From assembly GCA_947652115.1 (NCBI GenBank), contig OX393573.1, positions 565,919-629,918 of the forward strand: a DNA stretch of 64,000 nt. The letters are read 5' to 3'. The translations under genes and the position numbers were made by a program. Below the pieces are notes generated by a model that did no database searches, was not told where the DNA came from, and saw only the letters and a program-made list of their open reading frames with translations. Positions 1-46,525 of the stretch are shown piece after piece (within the stretch, counting starts at the first letter, position 1; every line of letters starts with the position of its first letter). This stretch comes from Blastomussa wellsi (taxonomy: Eukaryota > Cnidaria > Anthozoa > Scleractinia > Plerogyridae).

Positions 1-587
1 GAAGAAAGGTATGCGCTGGAATTTTATTTTTTATTCTCGAACTCGTTAATAATTCATCACGTTAAAACAAAGGAAATCAGAACCGTAACCGTGGTTTGGA
101 AATGTGATCTTAATTAGCATAGATTTTTACGATTTTATTTCTTCGTTTTCTCCGCAGTTTTAGTTTCGATTGAGAAGATATATCAAACACTCGAGACAGT
201 GTTTCATCACATTTCCAAACACCTCGAAGTTCGTCAAAAATACTCCGCTGCGTGTCGTATTTTCAACTGTCTTCTCGGTGTTTGGAAATGTGATGAAACA
301 CTGTCTCGAGTGTTTGATATATTACTTGGACAGCTCGTGTTGAAATAGAGTATGAGTTTACCTGATTACGAGTCTAGAAAATCGTACCATAGTGCTCTAG
401 AATTTTTTTCGAAAAACAAAACGGTTGGTAACCCTAAAAGCTAGAGAAAACTTTGTTCCCCCCCCCCCCCACCACCCCCTTAATCAAGTGAGTGTAAGAA
501 TATTGCCACGTAATCACCCCCTTCCGCTGTCCAAACAATTTTAATTAGACAGCGCGCACTAAAAGAAAACGCTTGTTTTCAAAACAG
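1..587 (+). other. Wnt intron (3' end of upstream intron)
   Basis: This is non-coding sequence upstream of the last Wnt exon, ending in an AG acceptor at 586-587 after a short pyrimidine-rich run. It holds a perfect inverted repeat (178-223 with 277-322) and a C-rich tract near 460-480. I see no open reading frame with family resemblance. Confidence 0.7.
178..322. repeat. Perfect 46-bp inverted repeat (foldback)
   Basis: The arms at 178-223 and 277-322 are exact reverse complements, separated by a 53-bp spacer that itself holds a short stem. A 15-bp part of the arm (GTTTGGAAATGTGAT) occurs a third time at 94-108, in the same orientation as the right arm. This is probably a small foldback transposon or MITE inside the Wnt intron; no target-site duplication is obvious. 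Confidence 0.75.
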
Positions 588-1061
588 GTTGTTAAATTGA
601 GTGTGAAGAAAGAATGCAAGTGTCATGGTGTCACTGGGAGTTGCAATTTTAAAACTTGCTGGAAATCACTGGCGCCGTTCAGCGTAGTTGGAGCGGAACT
701 GAAAAAGAAATATCGCCAGGCCGTAAGAGTTACGCTCGTCGATAACGTGATGCGAGGACAAGATAACAAGCCAGTCACAAGGAGAGACAAAAAACTGGTT
801 TTTCTCGATCAATCCCCAGACTACTGCGTGCGGAATAAGACTGCCGGCTCGCTGGGCATGCTGGGAAGGACGTGCAGGAGTGATGACGTAAGCACGAGCA
901 AATGCCAGTCGCTTTGTAATTCGTGTAAGCTGGGACACAAGACAACTGAACATACAAAGAAAGTCAAGTGTCGATGTAAATTTGTATGGTGTTGTAGCGT
1001 TAAATGCGAAACGTGCACTAGAAAGTATTCTCTGACAACATGCATACGGCAAAGGCAATAA
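588..1061 (+). CDS. Wnt family ligand, C-terminal exon (partial gene)
   Basis: Wnt proteins are secreted, lipid-modified ligands that bind Frizzled receptors. The exon starts after the acceptor at 586-587 in phase 0 and codes for 157 residues up to TAA at 1059-1061. The Wnt signature CKCHGVTGSC is at exon residues 10-19, so the serine that is palmitoleoylated in this family is kept (codon 639-641). The cysteine-rich C-terminal tail ends with CRCKFVWCCSVKCETC and a final cysteine four residues before the end. The part usually written LCCGRGY reads LCNSCKLGH, so the cysteine pair is split and the glycine-arginine motif is lost. This makes it a divergent Wnt, and I cannot assign a subfamily. Earlier exons, including the signal peptide, lie left of the window. 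AATAAA overlaps the stop (1057-1062), with others at 1205 and 1686. Confidence 0.95.
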   Translation, partial: VVKLSVKKECKCHGVTGSCNFKTCWKSLAPFSVVGAELKKKYRQAVRVTLVDNVMRGQDNKPVTRRDKKLVFLDQSPDYCVRNKTAGSLGMLGRTCRSDDVSTSKCQSLCNSCKLGHKTTEHTKKVKCRCKFVWCCSVKCETCTRKYSLTTCIRQRQ

Positions 1062-1861
1062 AATATCCCCAGTGGCAAATCAACAAGGTTTGCTTATATC
1101 CTGGGTGTCAAAGGTTTCTCTTGCCTAAACACAAGCGGTGAGACCGCAATTCGAGACAAACCTCTGCCACCCATGCTAGGAATGGTCAGCCGATGTACGC
1201 CAAAAATAAAGGTGTTAGAGGAAAGGAAAGTGTTAACTTGGTTTCAGAATGTAGTTTAAAAGAAAATAGCTATATCAAGCTGTATAAGTATGCACTTACG
1301 GTAACACAGATTCCTCCATCAGGAGAATTTTAACACTCAGTTAAAAACTGAAATTGGGTTAACCTGTGATAAAGTTCTATTTCATTTAGCCAGTCAGTAT
1401 TTGAGTATGGTTGTATATTTCATTCATAGGCAGTTAAATCGTGATGGTTACTTACGAGCAATCATGATTTTCCACAGAAGTCGTGGAACACTTCTCGATT
1501 TAAGAAAGTTTTGAACTCCTCAGTTTCACTAGACCTAACTCACTACAACAGTGTATTTTTGCTTACGATCAACATCGTCGACAAATGATTTTGAAGATAC
1601 TTAAGTTCGAAAATCAACCTTTTAATTTTCTTCAGTTTTGTTTTCACAAGAACTTTTTAAAGCCTATAAATCAAATTTTGTTGTCAATAAATGTTATCAA
1701 CTTCAGTCAGCGGGGAAACTTTAAGTCAATATCACTTATATTATAGTGACTTATTTAACATCGCAGCACTTAATATTTTATAGATACGTTAAATTATTGT
1801 ATTTTTGTTTGTAAGTAAAGGAACAGGGGTCAAGATCATGTTCAAATGTAACAATAAGCAT

Positions 1862-2031
1862 GGGCGTAGCAAGGGTTTTTCAGGGGGGGTCACACCCAGG
1901 GTACTCACCAGATTTATCATGTCGACATTCACACCAGGATCTCCTGCCCACACTCTGTTTTAGCTGTTTACTTAAAAATGTCTCATGAAGGGGGGGTTCA
2001 CGGGTACCCCAGGACCCCCCTGGCTGCGCCC
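1862..2031. mobile_element. MITE-like element with GGGCGYAGC termini
   Basis: The left end GGGCGTAGCAAGGG is matched in reverse complement at the right end (CCCTGGCTGCGCCC), with G-rich then C-rich subterminal tracts. There is no coding capacity. It is a small imperfect inverted-repeat element of about 170 bp. Confidence 0.5.
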
Positions 2032-2550
2032 TTGATAAGTTAGGTTGCTAGTGACTTTAATGCTAGAATTTCCTTTGCATGATGAATTTCAAATAAATAC
2101 GTTACTAATCCTGATTAAACAGTGATATTATGTTGTAGCCAACCCATTTCATATCAAGTTAGATCTTTCCCAAAATTAAATATAAACAGTGTGATGTTTG
2201 TCTTTGCTTGTTTCGTACGTCCAATTCTTCCCAATAGTGTGGCATTTCTCACTGATCAAGAGAAAATTAGGGACACAGAGGGACCTTCCTATGCAGTCCA
2301 GGTTTTGGGATATGTCAATTTCACTAAAGTTATTTTTTTAGACTGGCTTTTAATAGGAACGAAAGTCTGAGCGCCATTAAGTCGATCGCATAAAAGTCAG
2401 TTTCGATCTAATTGTTTGAGAGGAAAACAAAATTTTGCTTGGTAGACAGAATGTAATTAAGTTTTGTCGATAAATGACTTACTGCAAAAAAAAAAAGAAA
2501 ATTGTTATTTGTTGGCGTCACGGGACGGACTCCCGCTCCAGCTCAGCCCT

Positions 2551-2609
2551 GATCCTCGACCTCAGAGTCGCGCTGTCGCTCTTAACCGGCTGGGCCTGTG
2601 CACGAGGAA
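2551..2609 (+). repeat. Dispersed repeat, copy 1
   Basis: About 58 bp ending in GGCCTGTGCACGAGGAA match the last 58 bp of the window (63943-64000) in direct orientation with few differences. The boundaries of the parent element are not visible. Confidence 0.6.
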
Positions 2610-3887
2610 CAAATGGCTCTGGACACATGATTTGATTGGTTAGAAGGGAATCCAAACACACCAGCCATTACAAACAAACCGATAAGAAAGGGATCTTTAA
2701 ACTACTGATATGACTCCCTTTGTTAGATCAGCTAGCCAATCAAATAATTTACCCCTAGAGCCACTAGTTCTAACTTTTTTGGAATTGACAAATCCCGGCC
2801 AATGCCCTCGGTGCCCCTATCCGTATCTCCCTCTTCATTTTCTCGTTCTAGTATATGCTAGTGCAGAGAATGCTATCGTTTTGGGGTGTAGGGGTGTTGT
2901 TCCTGTTATCTTAGAGGAGGTCATCATTCCCGTTTTGCCGCTACGTCTTTTAATTTGTGGTACATTTGGAGCTTTGCGAGCGAAATATTCAGCCTACTTG
3001 GATTAAATTGGCCGTCAGTACTGTAAATTACAATATATCGTGGATCCCAATTAGGTTAAAAATAGTGGCAATTTGGAGGAGGCCTGAAAATAAGATTATA
3101 ACAAAGTTGGGGAAGCGTGTTTTTCTCATGAATTTCATCTATTATGTCAGTCGAAGGCTCAATCAAAAGCTACTTCGGCTAAATCTATTTGACTGCGCTC
3201 GCTGCTTGGAAAGCCAGTCCTGCTCGTAAGCTTTTTATTTTAAACAAAAAGTCAAAAGCTCCCTGAGCCACGTTTCGTGATAAAATTATTTTATTTGTTT
3301 TGTACATTGACTACAAAATAGTGTTCAACACTGGATAGAAGTCCGTACCTTTTTGTGTGAAGAGATTTTTTTCTTGAAAAAAAAAATGTTTAACTAAAAG
3401 CCGGCGAACGTAGTTTGACAGTAGGTGCGGGACAGTATGATCAAATCAGAATCTAGGATGTTTTCAATTGCAAGTTTGAAAGGAGGCTGCCTAGCAACAG
3501 TTGCGAAGCATTGTACATGTATTTCCTAGCAACAGTTTTGTTCTGCAGCTGATCACCACGCAGGCTCACTTGTTCCTGGTGGCCGACCAGCATTATTAGT
3601 CTCCACATTGTGGTGAGGCTGCCCTCGTTCCAGACTCCAATGATAAAACCAAAAACATTTTTAATAGAATTTTTTTTTCAAAAATGGAAAATAGCATGAT
3701 GGAAAATTAAACTATGTAAAGCTCATAAAAATAATAGATGCGACATGTGATGTTAAATTTCTTACTGGTGTTGTGGTATCGTGTATTATAAAAGTTAATT
3801 AGTTTTGTATATGCCACTTGTATCCATACGAACCTGGGAGTTGAGACCTCAAAATAGCTCAAGGGAATTGTTCTAGTATCTTTGCCC

Positions 3888-4607
3888 CTAAACAGAGCTT
3901 TCGATGAAGGGTGGAATCTCTAGTAGTCTTTCTTCGTCTTTAATGAGTTTCTCGCACCAGCCTTTATCGTTGAATATCTTGGCCTCCTCCATCTGAAAGT
4001 CCGTCGCATTCACCCATTTCTTAAGCACCCTTGACGATGAAATATTGGATTCTTCTTTTTTGTCAACAGAGTTGTCAAGCGTTGAACACAAAGCTGGAAC
4101 CAAAACGGTTTCTTTCTCTTCACAGACCGCGAATTGTGTCGTCTTCTTGCACGCGTCATCGCGCGCGGGAGTACGAGGTCTCGTGATAGTGACGTCATAG
4201 CCCATTCTAAGTAACTTTTCCAGTCGTTTCATCTCTTCTTTGCTTTCGATAAAATACACATCCTGGATACTCTCTCTAAAGCTAACCTTTTTGACTTCTG
4301 TTATCTCGACACTTCCGAAAGGCACTGTTGCAATGTCTTCTGGCTCTTCGCAATCAGAATTTTCCGAGCAGTACATCTCCAACCATCTTCTGTTCACTTC
4401 TAACAATCTCTGTGCCTTAGTTATTTTTTGCTTGCTTGATTTCTTAGCTTTCCTTCGTTTAATTTGCTTTTTCTTTTCACCTATGAGAGCGGGAAACTCC
4501 GGTGTTCCAACTCTCCCTTTACACTTTCTTGGCTCAGCAGCAAATACGTACAAACAGATGAACAAAATCAAAAGAGCTCCCACTACGACGCAAACGAATA
4601 TTACCAT
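3888..4607 (-). CDS. Uncharacterised single-pass membrane protein with PP1-docking-like motif
   Basis: Intact intronless gene of 239 residues; I do not recognise the family. I chose the ATG at 4605-4607 because its context (ACAATGG) is good and it begins the hydrophobic segment; the frame extends ten codons upstream but without an ATG. Residues 2-23 are a strong membrane helix. It is followed by a lysine/arginine-rich stretch (about 45-61), which predicts the C-terminal part to be cytosolic. An acidic patch follows, then KKVSFRESIQDVYFI at about 106-120. KVSF fits the RVxF protein phosphatase 1 docking motif, and its spacing to the following hydrophobics resembles the PPP1R15 (GADD34/CReP) PP1 site. 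Near the C-terminus GWCEKLIKDEERLL faintly recalls the second conserved PPP1R15 block. A cleaved signal peptide (VFA before AEP) is an alternative to an anchor. The phosphatase link is inference. It is divergent from Scribble. Confidence 0.75.
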   Translation of the reverse strand: MVIFVCVVVGALLILFICLYVFAAEPRKCKGRVGTPEFPALIGEKKKQIKRRKAKKSSKQKITKAQRLLEVNRRWLEMYCSENSDCEEPEDIATVPFGSVEITEVKKVSFRESIQDVYFIESKEEMKRLEKLLRMGYDVTITRPRTPARDDACKKTTQFAVCEEKETVLVPALCSTLDNSVDKKEESNISSSRVLKKWVNATDFQMEEAKIFNDKGWCEKLIKDEERLLEIPPFIESSV

Positions 4608-39977
<35,370 letters not shown>

Positions 39978-41692
39978 CGCGGTCACCAATTTTAATAGAG
40001 AATTGTTATTCGAGTGACAGGCGGGGATCAAGCGGGCGCGTCATGGGAAGCAGACTGGGACGAGCTAGCCAGAGATGTGCAAGGAGTCTGGGACAGTTCT
40101 GTCCAAATCAAGCTCCACGCTTGTGGGAACTTTTTAAGACTCACGAATCTGAACATTTTATTCTAGTGATTTCGTGACTTTTCTTTTTTTAAGTATTGAC
40201 AGTTTTCAACGGATGGGTATACCTTCGTTTTAAATCGTCAGAATATCCTGAATATGATAGCTTTTTTTCAAATTGAAAAAAGCAAATATTGTAAAATAAT
40301 CAGGACTTTCTGTTGTCCTCTCTTACACAAATTGTTGCTGATTTTTAGAGGTAAATAGGTTTTAAGGTTTTTAATCAGGGCAAGTTATTATGAGTTTATT
40401 ATTAAGATTATGGAATATTGGGATTTGTGTAATTTCACTTTATTTTATCATTTTATCATTTTATTTTATTTTAGCAAAAAGGAGGAACTTGGTCACCGAG
40501 CGCTGCGCCTGAAATGAAATTTTATATTTTAATTTAAACTGATAAAATTCGGTACGTACATTTTTATGTTGGATTTTTAACCTGATCTCTCAATTCATAA
40601 TTATTAGTCGTTTTTAGTCGGATGTAGTTTTTATTTTGTAAATGATGTGAGTGTACAAGCAAGCTGAAAGTGCTGTCCAGTACTACAGCGCAGCGAGTTT
40701 CCCTGGAGAAACGGCACTGCCATCTGGTTCTGGCGTGAAATCGAGAAATCCAGTAACCGGCCAAGATCAAGTAAAACCCACAATATTGGTCTCGTTTTGT
40801 AGACCTACAATCGGCACATAACAAGAAGTTACTAGGAATTAACGATAACTCGTGATGATGATGATGGAAATGGATTACACTATGAACAGTTTTCGCTACC
40901 AGTTTTCTCCAGCGTTTATCAATAGCAGCTGGCAGTGCCTCCTTAAAATGTCGGAGCATAGTTTCCAAGGACGAAATGTGCTTTTCCTTCTCTGAATTTA
41001 TTCGAAACAGAACAGTTGTTGAAAACCGTTCGAACAAAAACAACAAAGTTTGGCTGATTTGCGCATTCATGTTTCTTATTTATTTCTCTCTTACCCGTGT
41101 CATATTTCGTCCAACGTAAAACGTACTCCAGTCTCCAGTCAGTACTCAAGTCTGCTCATGCGAAGGGTGGTCACACAATGATCCTCTAGGCATTGCGTGA
41201 CCATTCAAGATGGATCAGTTCCGTGACTTTGAAAGCTGTCGTTACTTTGAGCAATTAATAAAGAAATTTATTGATTGCCTTCGTTTAAATCTTGAAACTA
41301 GGAATTAACTTATCGTTAAATCGTAGATCGATATAGATAGGTATTTTGTCCTTTTGTACAGAAATATATCTTAACCCTCAAGCCTTGATTGAATAAATTA
41401 CAAATTCATCTCACTGCTCTTCATACATTCAATCTTGTTCTAGTTAGAAAAATTGAATTATATGTATGTCAAGATGATTTTCCTGATCACATTTGCATTA
41501 ATATGTTGAAGAGAAATTACATTTTGATCATTCAGGCTTGAAAGGGTTAAGACCAATCACTACATATAAGAGTCAGTTTGTGTCCGGAGATGTAACTTTT
41601 CATCAGCTCCTTGTAAGTTTGCTGTTTCTAATCACTTCCTAAAAGTTGTTATAGCAACGTCGTTCCCGGGCCCTTATCGAATTTGAATGCCT

Positions 41693-42351
41693 AAAAGAAC
41701 CTGGGGACGAGGTTGAATGTTATAGTAAATCTAGGTGCTATCTGTATGTAAAATGGCGCTTCAAGAGTTTTATAAATAATACAGACCATTTAACATTGAC
41801 TTTTTATTGTGCCCAGTGTTTCTCTCAAGAAAAGCGGATTTTGTTTCAGTTGTCACGCTGGCTCACGCAACGCTTCTTCCCAATAGATTTGTTCCACAAT
41901 TGCACGGGTTTTGTCCCCATTTTGGGTTAAGATTGGTGTTCACTAGTGGACCCTAGCGGGCTATGATGGCTTCTAAGATCTACATAGCTAGCTCAAGTTT
42001 CGTTTTCCTCGATTGATCTGTTCAGAATGAAAAGGTTTGTTTGCATAGGAACTCGTCGAAAACTTTGCATGAGAACTCTGTGAGAGCAGTCTGAATCTCA
42101 CAACGTGTTTCGCAAAGTCAGTAACGAGATGCGACGGACATTAATCAATTAACAGGTTCTATATGAAAACACGACTTTTCCACAAGAGGTTGTAACTACA
42201 AGATCCAAGTCATTTCAAGTAAGAAGTCACGTGATTCTCGACAACGCATTGCATGCAAAACTAAGGGCCGTGTGAAGGAAATACGTTAGGTTTCTGGTGA
42301 GTAAAACCATAAACCCAAGAAAGCTATCAACCTCGTCCCCAGGGTCTTTTT
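41693..42351. mobile_element. Inverted-repeat element, AAAAGAACCTGGGGACGAGG ends
   Basis: The left end AAAAGAACCTGGGGACGAGGTTG is matched at the right by CAACCTCGTCCCCAGGGTCTTTT with one mismatch and one offset. The interior of about 610 bp has no coding frame. Likely a non-autonomous DNA transposon; no target duplication identified. Confidence 0.5.
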
Positions 42352-42714
42352 AAATTGCTGCTGGAGAAGACTCTGGAGGCGAGGAGGATGCTCTCGACCG
42401 CCATTTTGAAATTGTCGCAGAGAAGACTCAGCTACGTCGAGGATGGAAAAGGTTTTTTCCCGCTACACGTATTGTTGATTGTTAATCGCGCGGCTTTAAG
42501 CTCTATGAGCTTCTTGTTTTAATTGTTTTATTCGTTTAGTCGGTGACCAGGGTATCATATATCGGCTAATTGGCTAGTATCATATTGCTTTCTATCGAGC
42601 TTTTCGATTGGTCCAATTTTAATTTACTTCACGTGCAGTCAACTGTACAGTCACGTAACGAGTTAATTTTCCTTGTTTTTCCCGTTAAAACAAAACGACG
42701 GAGATCAGTGATGA

Positions 42715-42850
42715 ATGTTTGAAATCGATCAACTTCTACTAGAACGAGAAAACACACTAAAGAGATTTCTTGGAGGCCTCAATGTAATCGTGAAATTGAC
42801 AACAGGATACGGCAAATCTTTTACTTTCCAGTGTCTCCAATCGCACCGGA
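42715..42850 (+). pseudogene. Relic of a RecQ-like helicase N-terminal motif I
   Basis: The frame reads LLLERENTLKRFLGGLNVIV, then KLTTGYGKSFTFQCL, a Walker A (TGYGKS) in RecQ-type context. The match stops soon after, the frame is short (66 codons), and no later helicase motifs follow. It looks like a dead fragment of a repeated helicase-like gene, of a kind I believe is abundant in cnidarian genomes. Confidence 0.5.
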
Positions 42851-43765
42851 AGCGCTCGTGGTTCCAGTGTTGTTGGGAGCCGTTGCGCAGACGGACTATG
42901 CCGAGGATTATGTGACACTTCCGGCTGCAACGCAGGCTGGTGATAACGCAGCTGAGCGTAACTTGAATGCAAAGACGCACACCAGGATTTTCAGTTTAAA
43001 TTTTGTAACAACCAGGAAACAGACATCTCAGCTGCACTGCGTTTGAATAAACCTATTGAAAGGAATATTTTTGTTTTTTGCTTTGATCCGTTTATTTACA
43101 AATATCAGACAGAACAGAATACACATTCACCGGGAAATTCACAGCCCATACCGTGTAAACAAACATTTTACCTTATGATTCACGTCCAAGTATTGGTGGT
43201 TTTCACTGTCACGCTATGAAAAACTAAATTCAAAACAATTCAACTACAGAAGCTTAGAATTTCATAGAGTGCAGATGATAAATAAATAAAAATTTTCCCC
43301 AAGTCTCATGCCTGTGCGGTGTCCCGTTCGCGAGTTATTTGCCGAAACGTTCCACGCAAATCTACGAAGCTTAGTATGGAGGCGCCATATTTGTGTCCTT
43401 CCGAGGGGCACAAATATGGCCGTCGTGATGCACGCGAAGCCATCTGGAATTCAGTTGCGCTATAATAGCGACTACTTTTGGCTCATGTGCTATTATACTT
43501 ACACATAAACACCACTTATTATATCTGAAATGCTCATACATCTGAAAATCGAAAGGATAGGCTTTTTCTAAACAAAACAGTTTTGTCACGGTTCCCTGCT
43601 TGATGTCACATACGGCCGAGAACTCAAATATTCAAGATGCTCTGTTTTCAAAACGAAATGTACAATCGAGCTGAAAATTTGCGAGAAGATATATTTTTAG
43701 TTAGTCTTACACCCAGTGGCGACGAAAATTTAGCAGGCCTAGCGAATTTTCATTTCAGAATTTTA

Positions 43766-43773
43766 TGACGTCA
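43766..43773. promoter_or_regulatory. CRE palindrome TGACGTCA upstream of HERC
   Basis: Exact TGACGTCA followed by CATG, 380 bp before the HERC start codon. The Scribble promoter also has TGACGTCACATG. Because TGACGTCA also occurs in repeats here (60108, 62162, 62449), its meaning is uncertain. Confidence 0.3.
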
Positions 43774-44153
43774 CATGCAAACCAAGAATAGTATATCGTA
43801 TGTCGGATGTCACGCTTCAATATAACGCAACAACGGAAAATAATGTTACAACGATTGAATGCGTAGTTATATTTTATTGTGGTGGGAAAGAGCAAAAGCT
43901 TCACCAACAAGCAGTCAGAAAGCACGGTCAATCCGGTCAAACCGGTTGTATTCGATCATTCAAAATGGTTGAAGTTGTAGACAGATCACGTGACCACCTA
44001 CAAGCAATGGAGAGACTGGAAACAAGATCAAAGCAGGAAAAATGGCGGAACACTAGAGGTTGTTTTCGTTTCTTTTTCTGATCCTTCGCAGATTAATATG
44101 CCACTCAAGAACGAATGAAAGCATAAGATTTACAAAAATGGCTTAGTTTAGTT

Positions 44154-46480
44154 ATGTTTTGCTGGGGTAAGAGCTCAGAAGGCCAGCTTGGTCTCGGGGA
44201 CGCTGAAGATGAACCAGTTCTGTCGCCGCGAAATGTTGAGGACACTTTTGGAAGTGTGTCAGAAATCAAAGACGTAGTTTGTGGATGGGAGCATACAGCG
44301 ATTTTGAAACAGGATGGTGTTGTTTATACATGCGGAAGTAACGAGAATGGACAGCTAGGGCATCATAAAGACGGCAAAAAACTCGGTGAGTGTGGCTTGT
44401 ATTTACATTTTACAAATCTTGATCTGTTGATGTTTACTTCTAGCTAATAATGTAACAACTTGTTATTTTGATCAGCCGAGATTCCTGTTATATTATCATG
44501 TATGTGACTTTGATTAAGTAGTGGTGTTTAAGATGAGATTGAAAATGGAATATTTTATAGATGAATTTGCAATTTTTTAAACCAAGTGGTTAATTTTGTA
44601 TAAATCATCTTGTAACAGAAATCTCAGTGAACAACAATAGTTTTTTGCTCCAAACCCCCAAGCTTCAATTTCATATTAATTAATTTTTTCGCCAGGGGCT
44701 AAAAATTGTATTTCACAAATTATCAGTGGGACATTTCCTTCCAAAAAAATATTTTTCAAAATATTACAAGTGATATGAATTAATTGTTTCAGTTACATAA
44801 CTTGTACAGTGTATCTTTGGTTATTTTTGCAAAAACACAAAGATCTCAGGTATCAGTCCATTTCCAAGTTAGTCCTGGAATTTGCAGCATGTTCCAGGAC
44901 ATCATTAATAATTTTGGTAATTTTTATCATTTAGCATACCCCTGTGAGATGCATTCCCACAGAAAATACTGTATAGGTTGAATTGTCATGTAGCACCAGA
45001 TGGGTAGACAGGTCTGGAAAAAGCTGTCATTACCTTATAATCTTTTGGGCACAGAATTCAGGACTGTGTCCTAAGGGCACCCAGGTGCCTCAGGCGACTA
45101 ACTTTTGCCTTTGGGGCGACCAGATAAACTTACTTTTTTCATTAAGCTGTAGTGCTGTGCACCCTGGATCTCATGGTTTGGGACCTTCAGGCTCCTTGTA
45201 ATTTTTCTTAGAGCACCTGTAGCCTTGGAATTCATAATATTCAACATAACATTTTTACTACTTTCAGTTAAATCAACATTTATAAGCATGGTATCGTAAA
45301 TTAACTTACTGACTGAGTTACATGTTGATCACACTGTACAGGAAAATATTTGTCATTTTGCATGGAAATTATATGTATTTGTAAGACCAAAAGAAGCCAA
45401 AATGTTTTCCAGTTTAGCCTGAGCTGCTGTATATTATGTAACTCAGTCAAAAAGCTCATCAGATATACTTCATTTCGCAGCACGTGTGGATGCACTTGAA
45501 ACATGTACTATCAAGCAAGTGGCCTGTGGGCAGATGCACACTTTAGCTGTCACAGACAACGGGCTTGTATTTGCCTGGGGGGACAACACAAAAGGACAAC
45601 TTGGTCTGGGAAACATGGAAAACAGTGCTCAAAATCATCCAAGGTTTGTTACCTACTTTAAAATCAAAATGTGACTTTGTTACATATTTAATATATTTAA
45701 TAAACAATTTTTTATGTGAAACTACTACTCTGATCTGTGCAATTAAATTCAGTGTACTAAAATGTACACAAAATGCAATTATTGCACATTGATAGTGCAT
45801 TCAATCAAATTTCTTGGCCAAAACTTCTTCTGAGTTTTGATGTGGGTTTTGTTGCACATTTCCACTGTCAATGCTAAAACTTTTGGTTAGCACTCAAGAT
45901 GCTAGAGTTGCTCTTGGCCCTCATCTCAAGCATATATCTCGTATGCTTGTTTTGTGGTTTACATAATATGTGATAGTTCAGGTTAAAGCATGAACCAATT
46001 GTAAAATACTATGCAATCAGAGATTAGAGCAATGACAGGGACGTGAAAGATATCGTTGGATTTACGTCTTTAATTATAATAAATTATCATGATTAAAGCT
46101 GCTACAATGATTCACATTGAACATTACATTTTGTACATGTTGGTGAAAAGTTATGCAAATCTGAAAAGCATGACTTGCTTGCTGTTTTATGATTGCAATT
46201 GTATAATTTAACAATGAAAGTACGTAATTTGCATTGTGCAGTTAACATGCTGGTCTGGGTGATAATAATTTATAACTTGGTTTTATCAACTGGGTTGATA
46301 ATGTCAATTGGCCACCGTAAAGAGATTCAAGTGCTGATGTTTCGAGCGTTAGCCCTTCGTCGGAGCGAATCATTCGCTCCGACGAAGGGCTAACGCTCGA
46401 AACGTCAGCACTTGAATCTCTTTACGGTGGCCAATTGACATTATCAACCCAGTTGATAAAACCAAATTATATTGTTATAC

Positions 46481-46525
<45 letters not shown>

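Larger units (their letters stand above)
1062..3887. other. Intergenic / 3' UTR region after Wnt
   Basis: This holds the Wnt 3' UTR (candidate AATAAA at 1205-1210 and 1686-1691) and the 3' flank of the convergent membrane-protein gene. Reverse-strand AATAAA signals for that gene lie at 3290-3295 and 3234-3239. A MITE-like element (1862-2031) and a dispersed repeat (2551-2609) are listed separately. Short open frames around 2710-3230 look random. Confidence 0.6.
39978..44153. other. Scribble-HERC intergenic region
   Basis: About 4.2 kb. It should hold the Scribble 3' UTR (first clear AATAAA at 41257-41262, weak evidence) and the HERC promoter. It also contains an inverted-repeat element (41693-42351) and a RecQ-like helicase relic (42715-42850). 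A reverse-strand frame at 40564-41070 (168 codons) has no recognisable domain. Confidence 0.6.

Noticed and set aside
666..1058. Reverse-strand open frame of 130 codons
   Set aside because: Antisense of the Wnt exon.
40564..41070. Reverse-strand open frame of 168 codons downstream of Scribble
   Set aside because: No recognisable domain, odd His run (HHHHH) from a simple repeat, and it lies in the probable Scribble 3' UTR. A protein search hit would change this.
42831..43046. Frame overlapping the helicase relic (71 codons)
   Set aside because: No motif after the Walker A region; low-complexity alanine content and no splice support.
45850..46010. Possible further member of the GTGCACCAT foldback family
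   Set aside because: Only the AAGCATGAACCAATTGT end is clear; the rest is too diverged to support.
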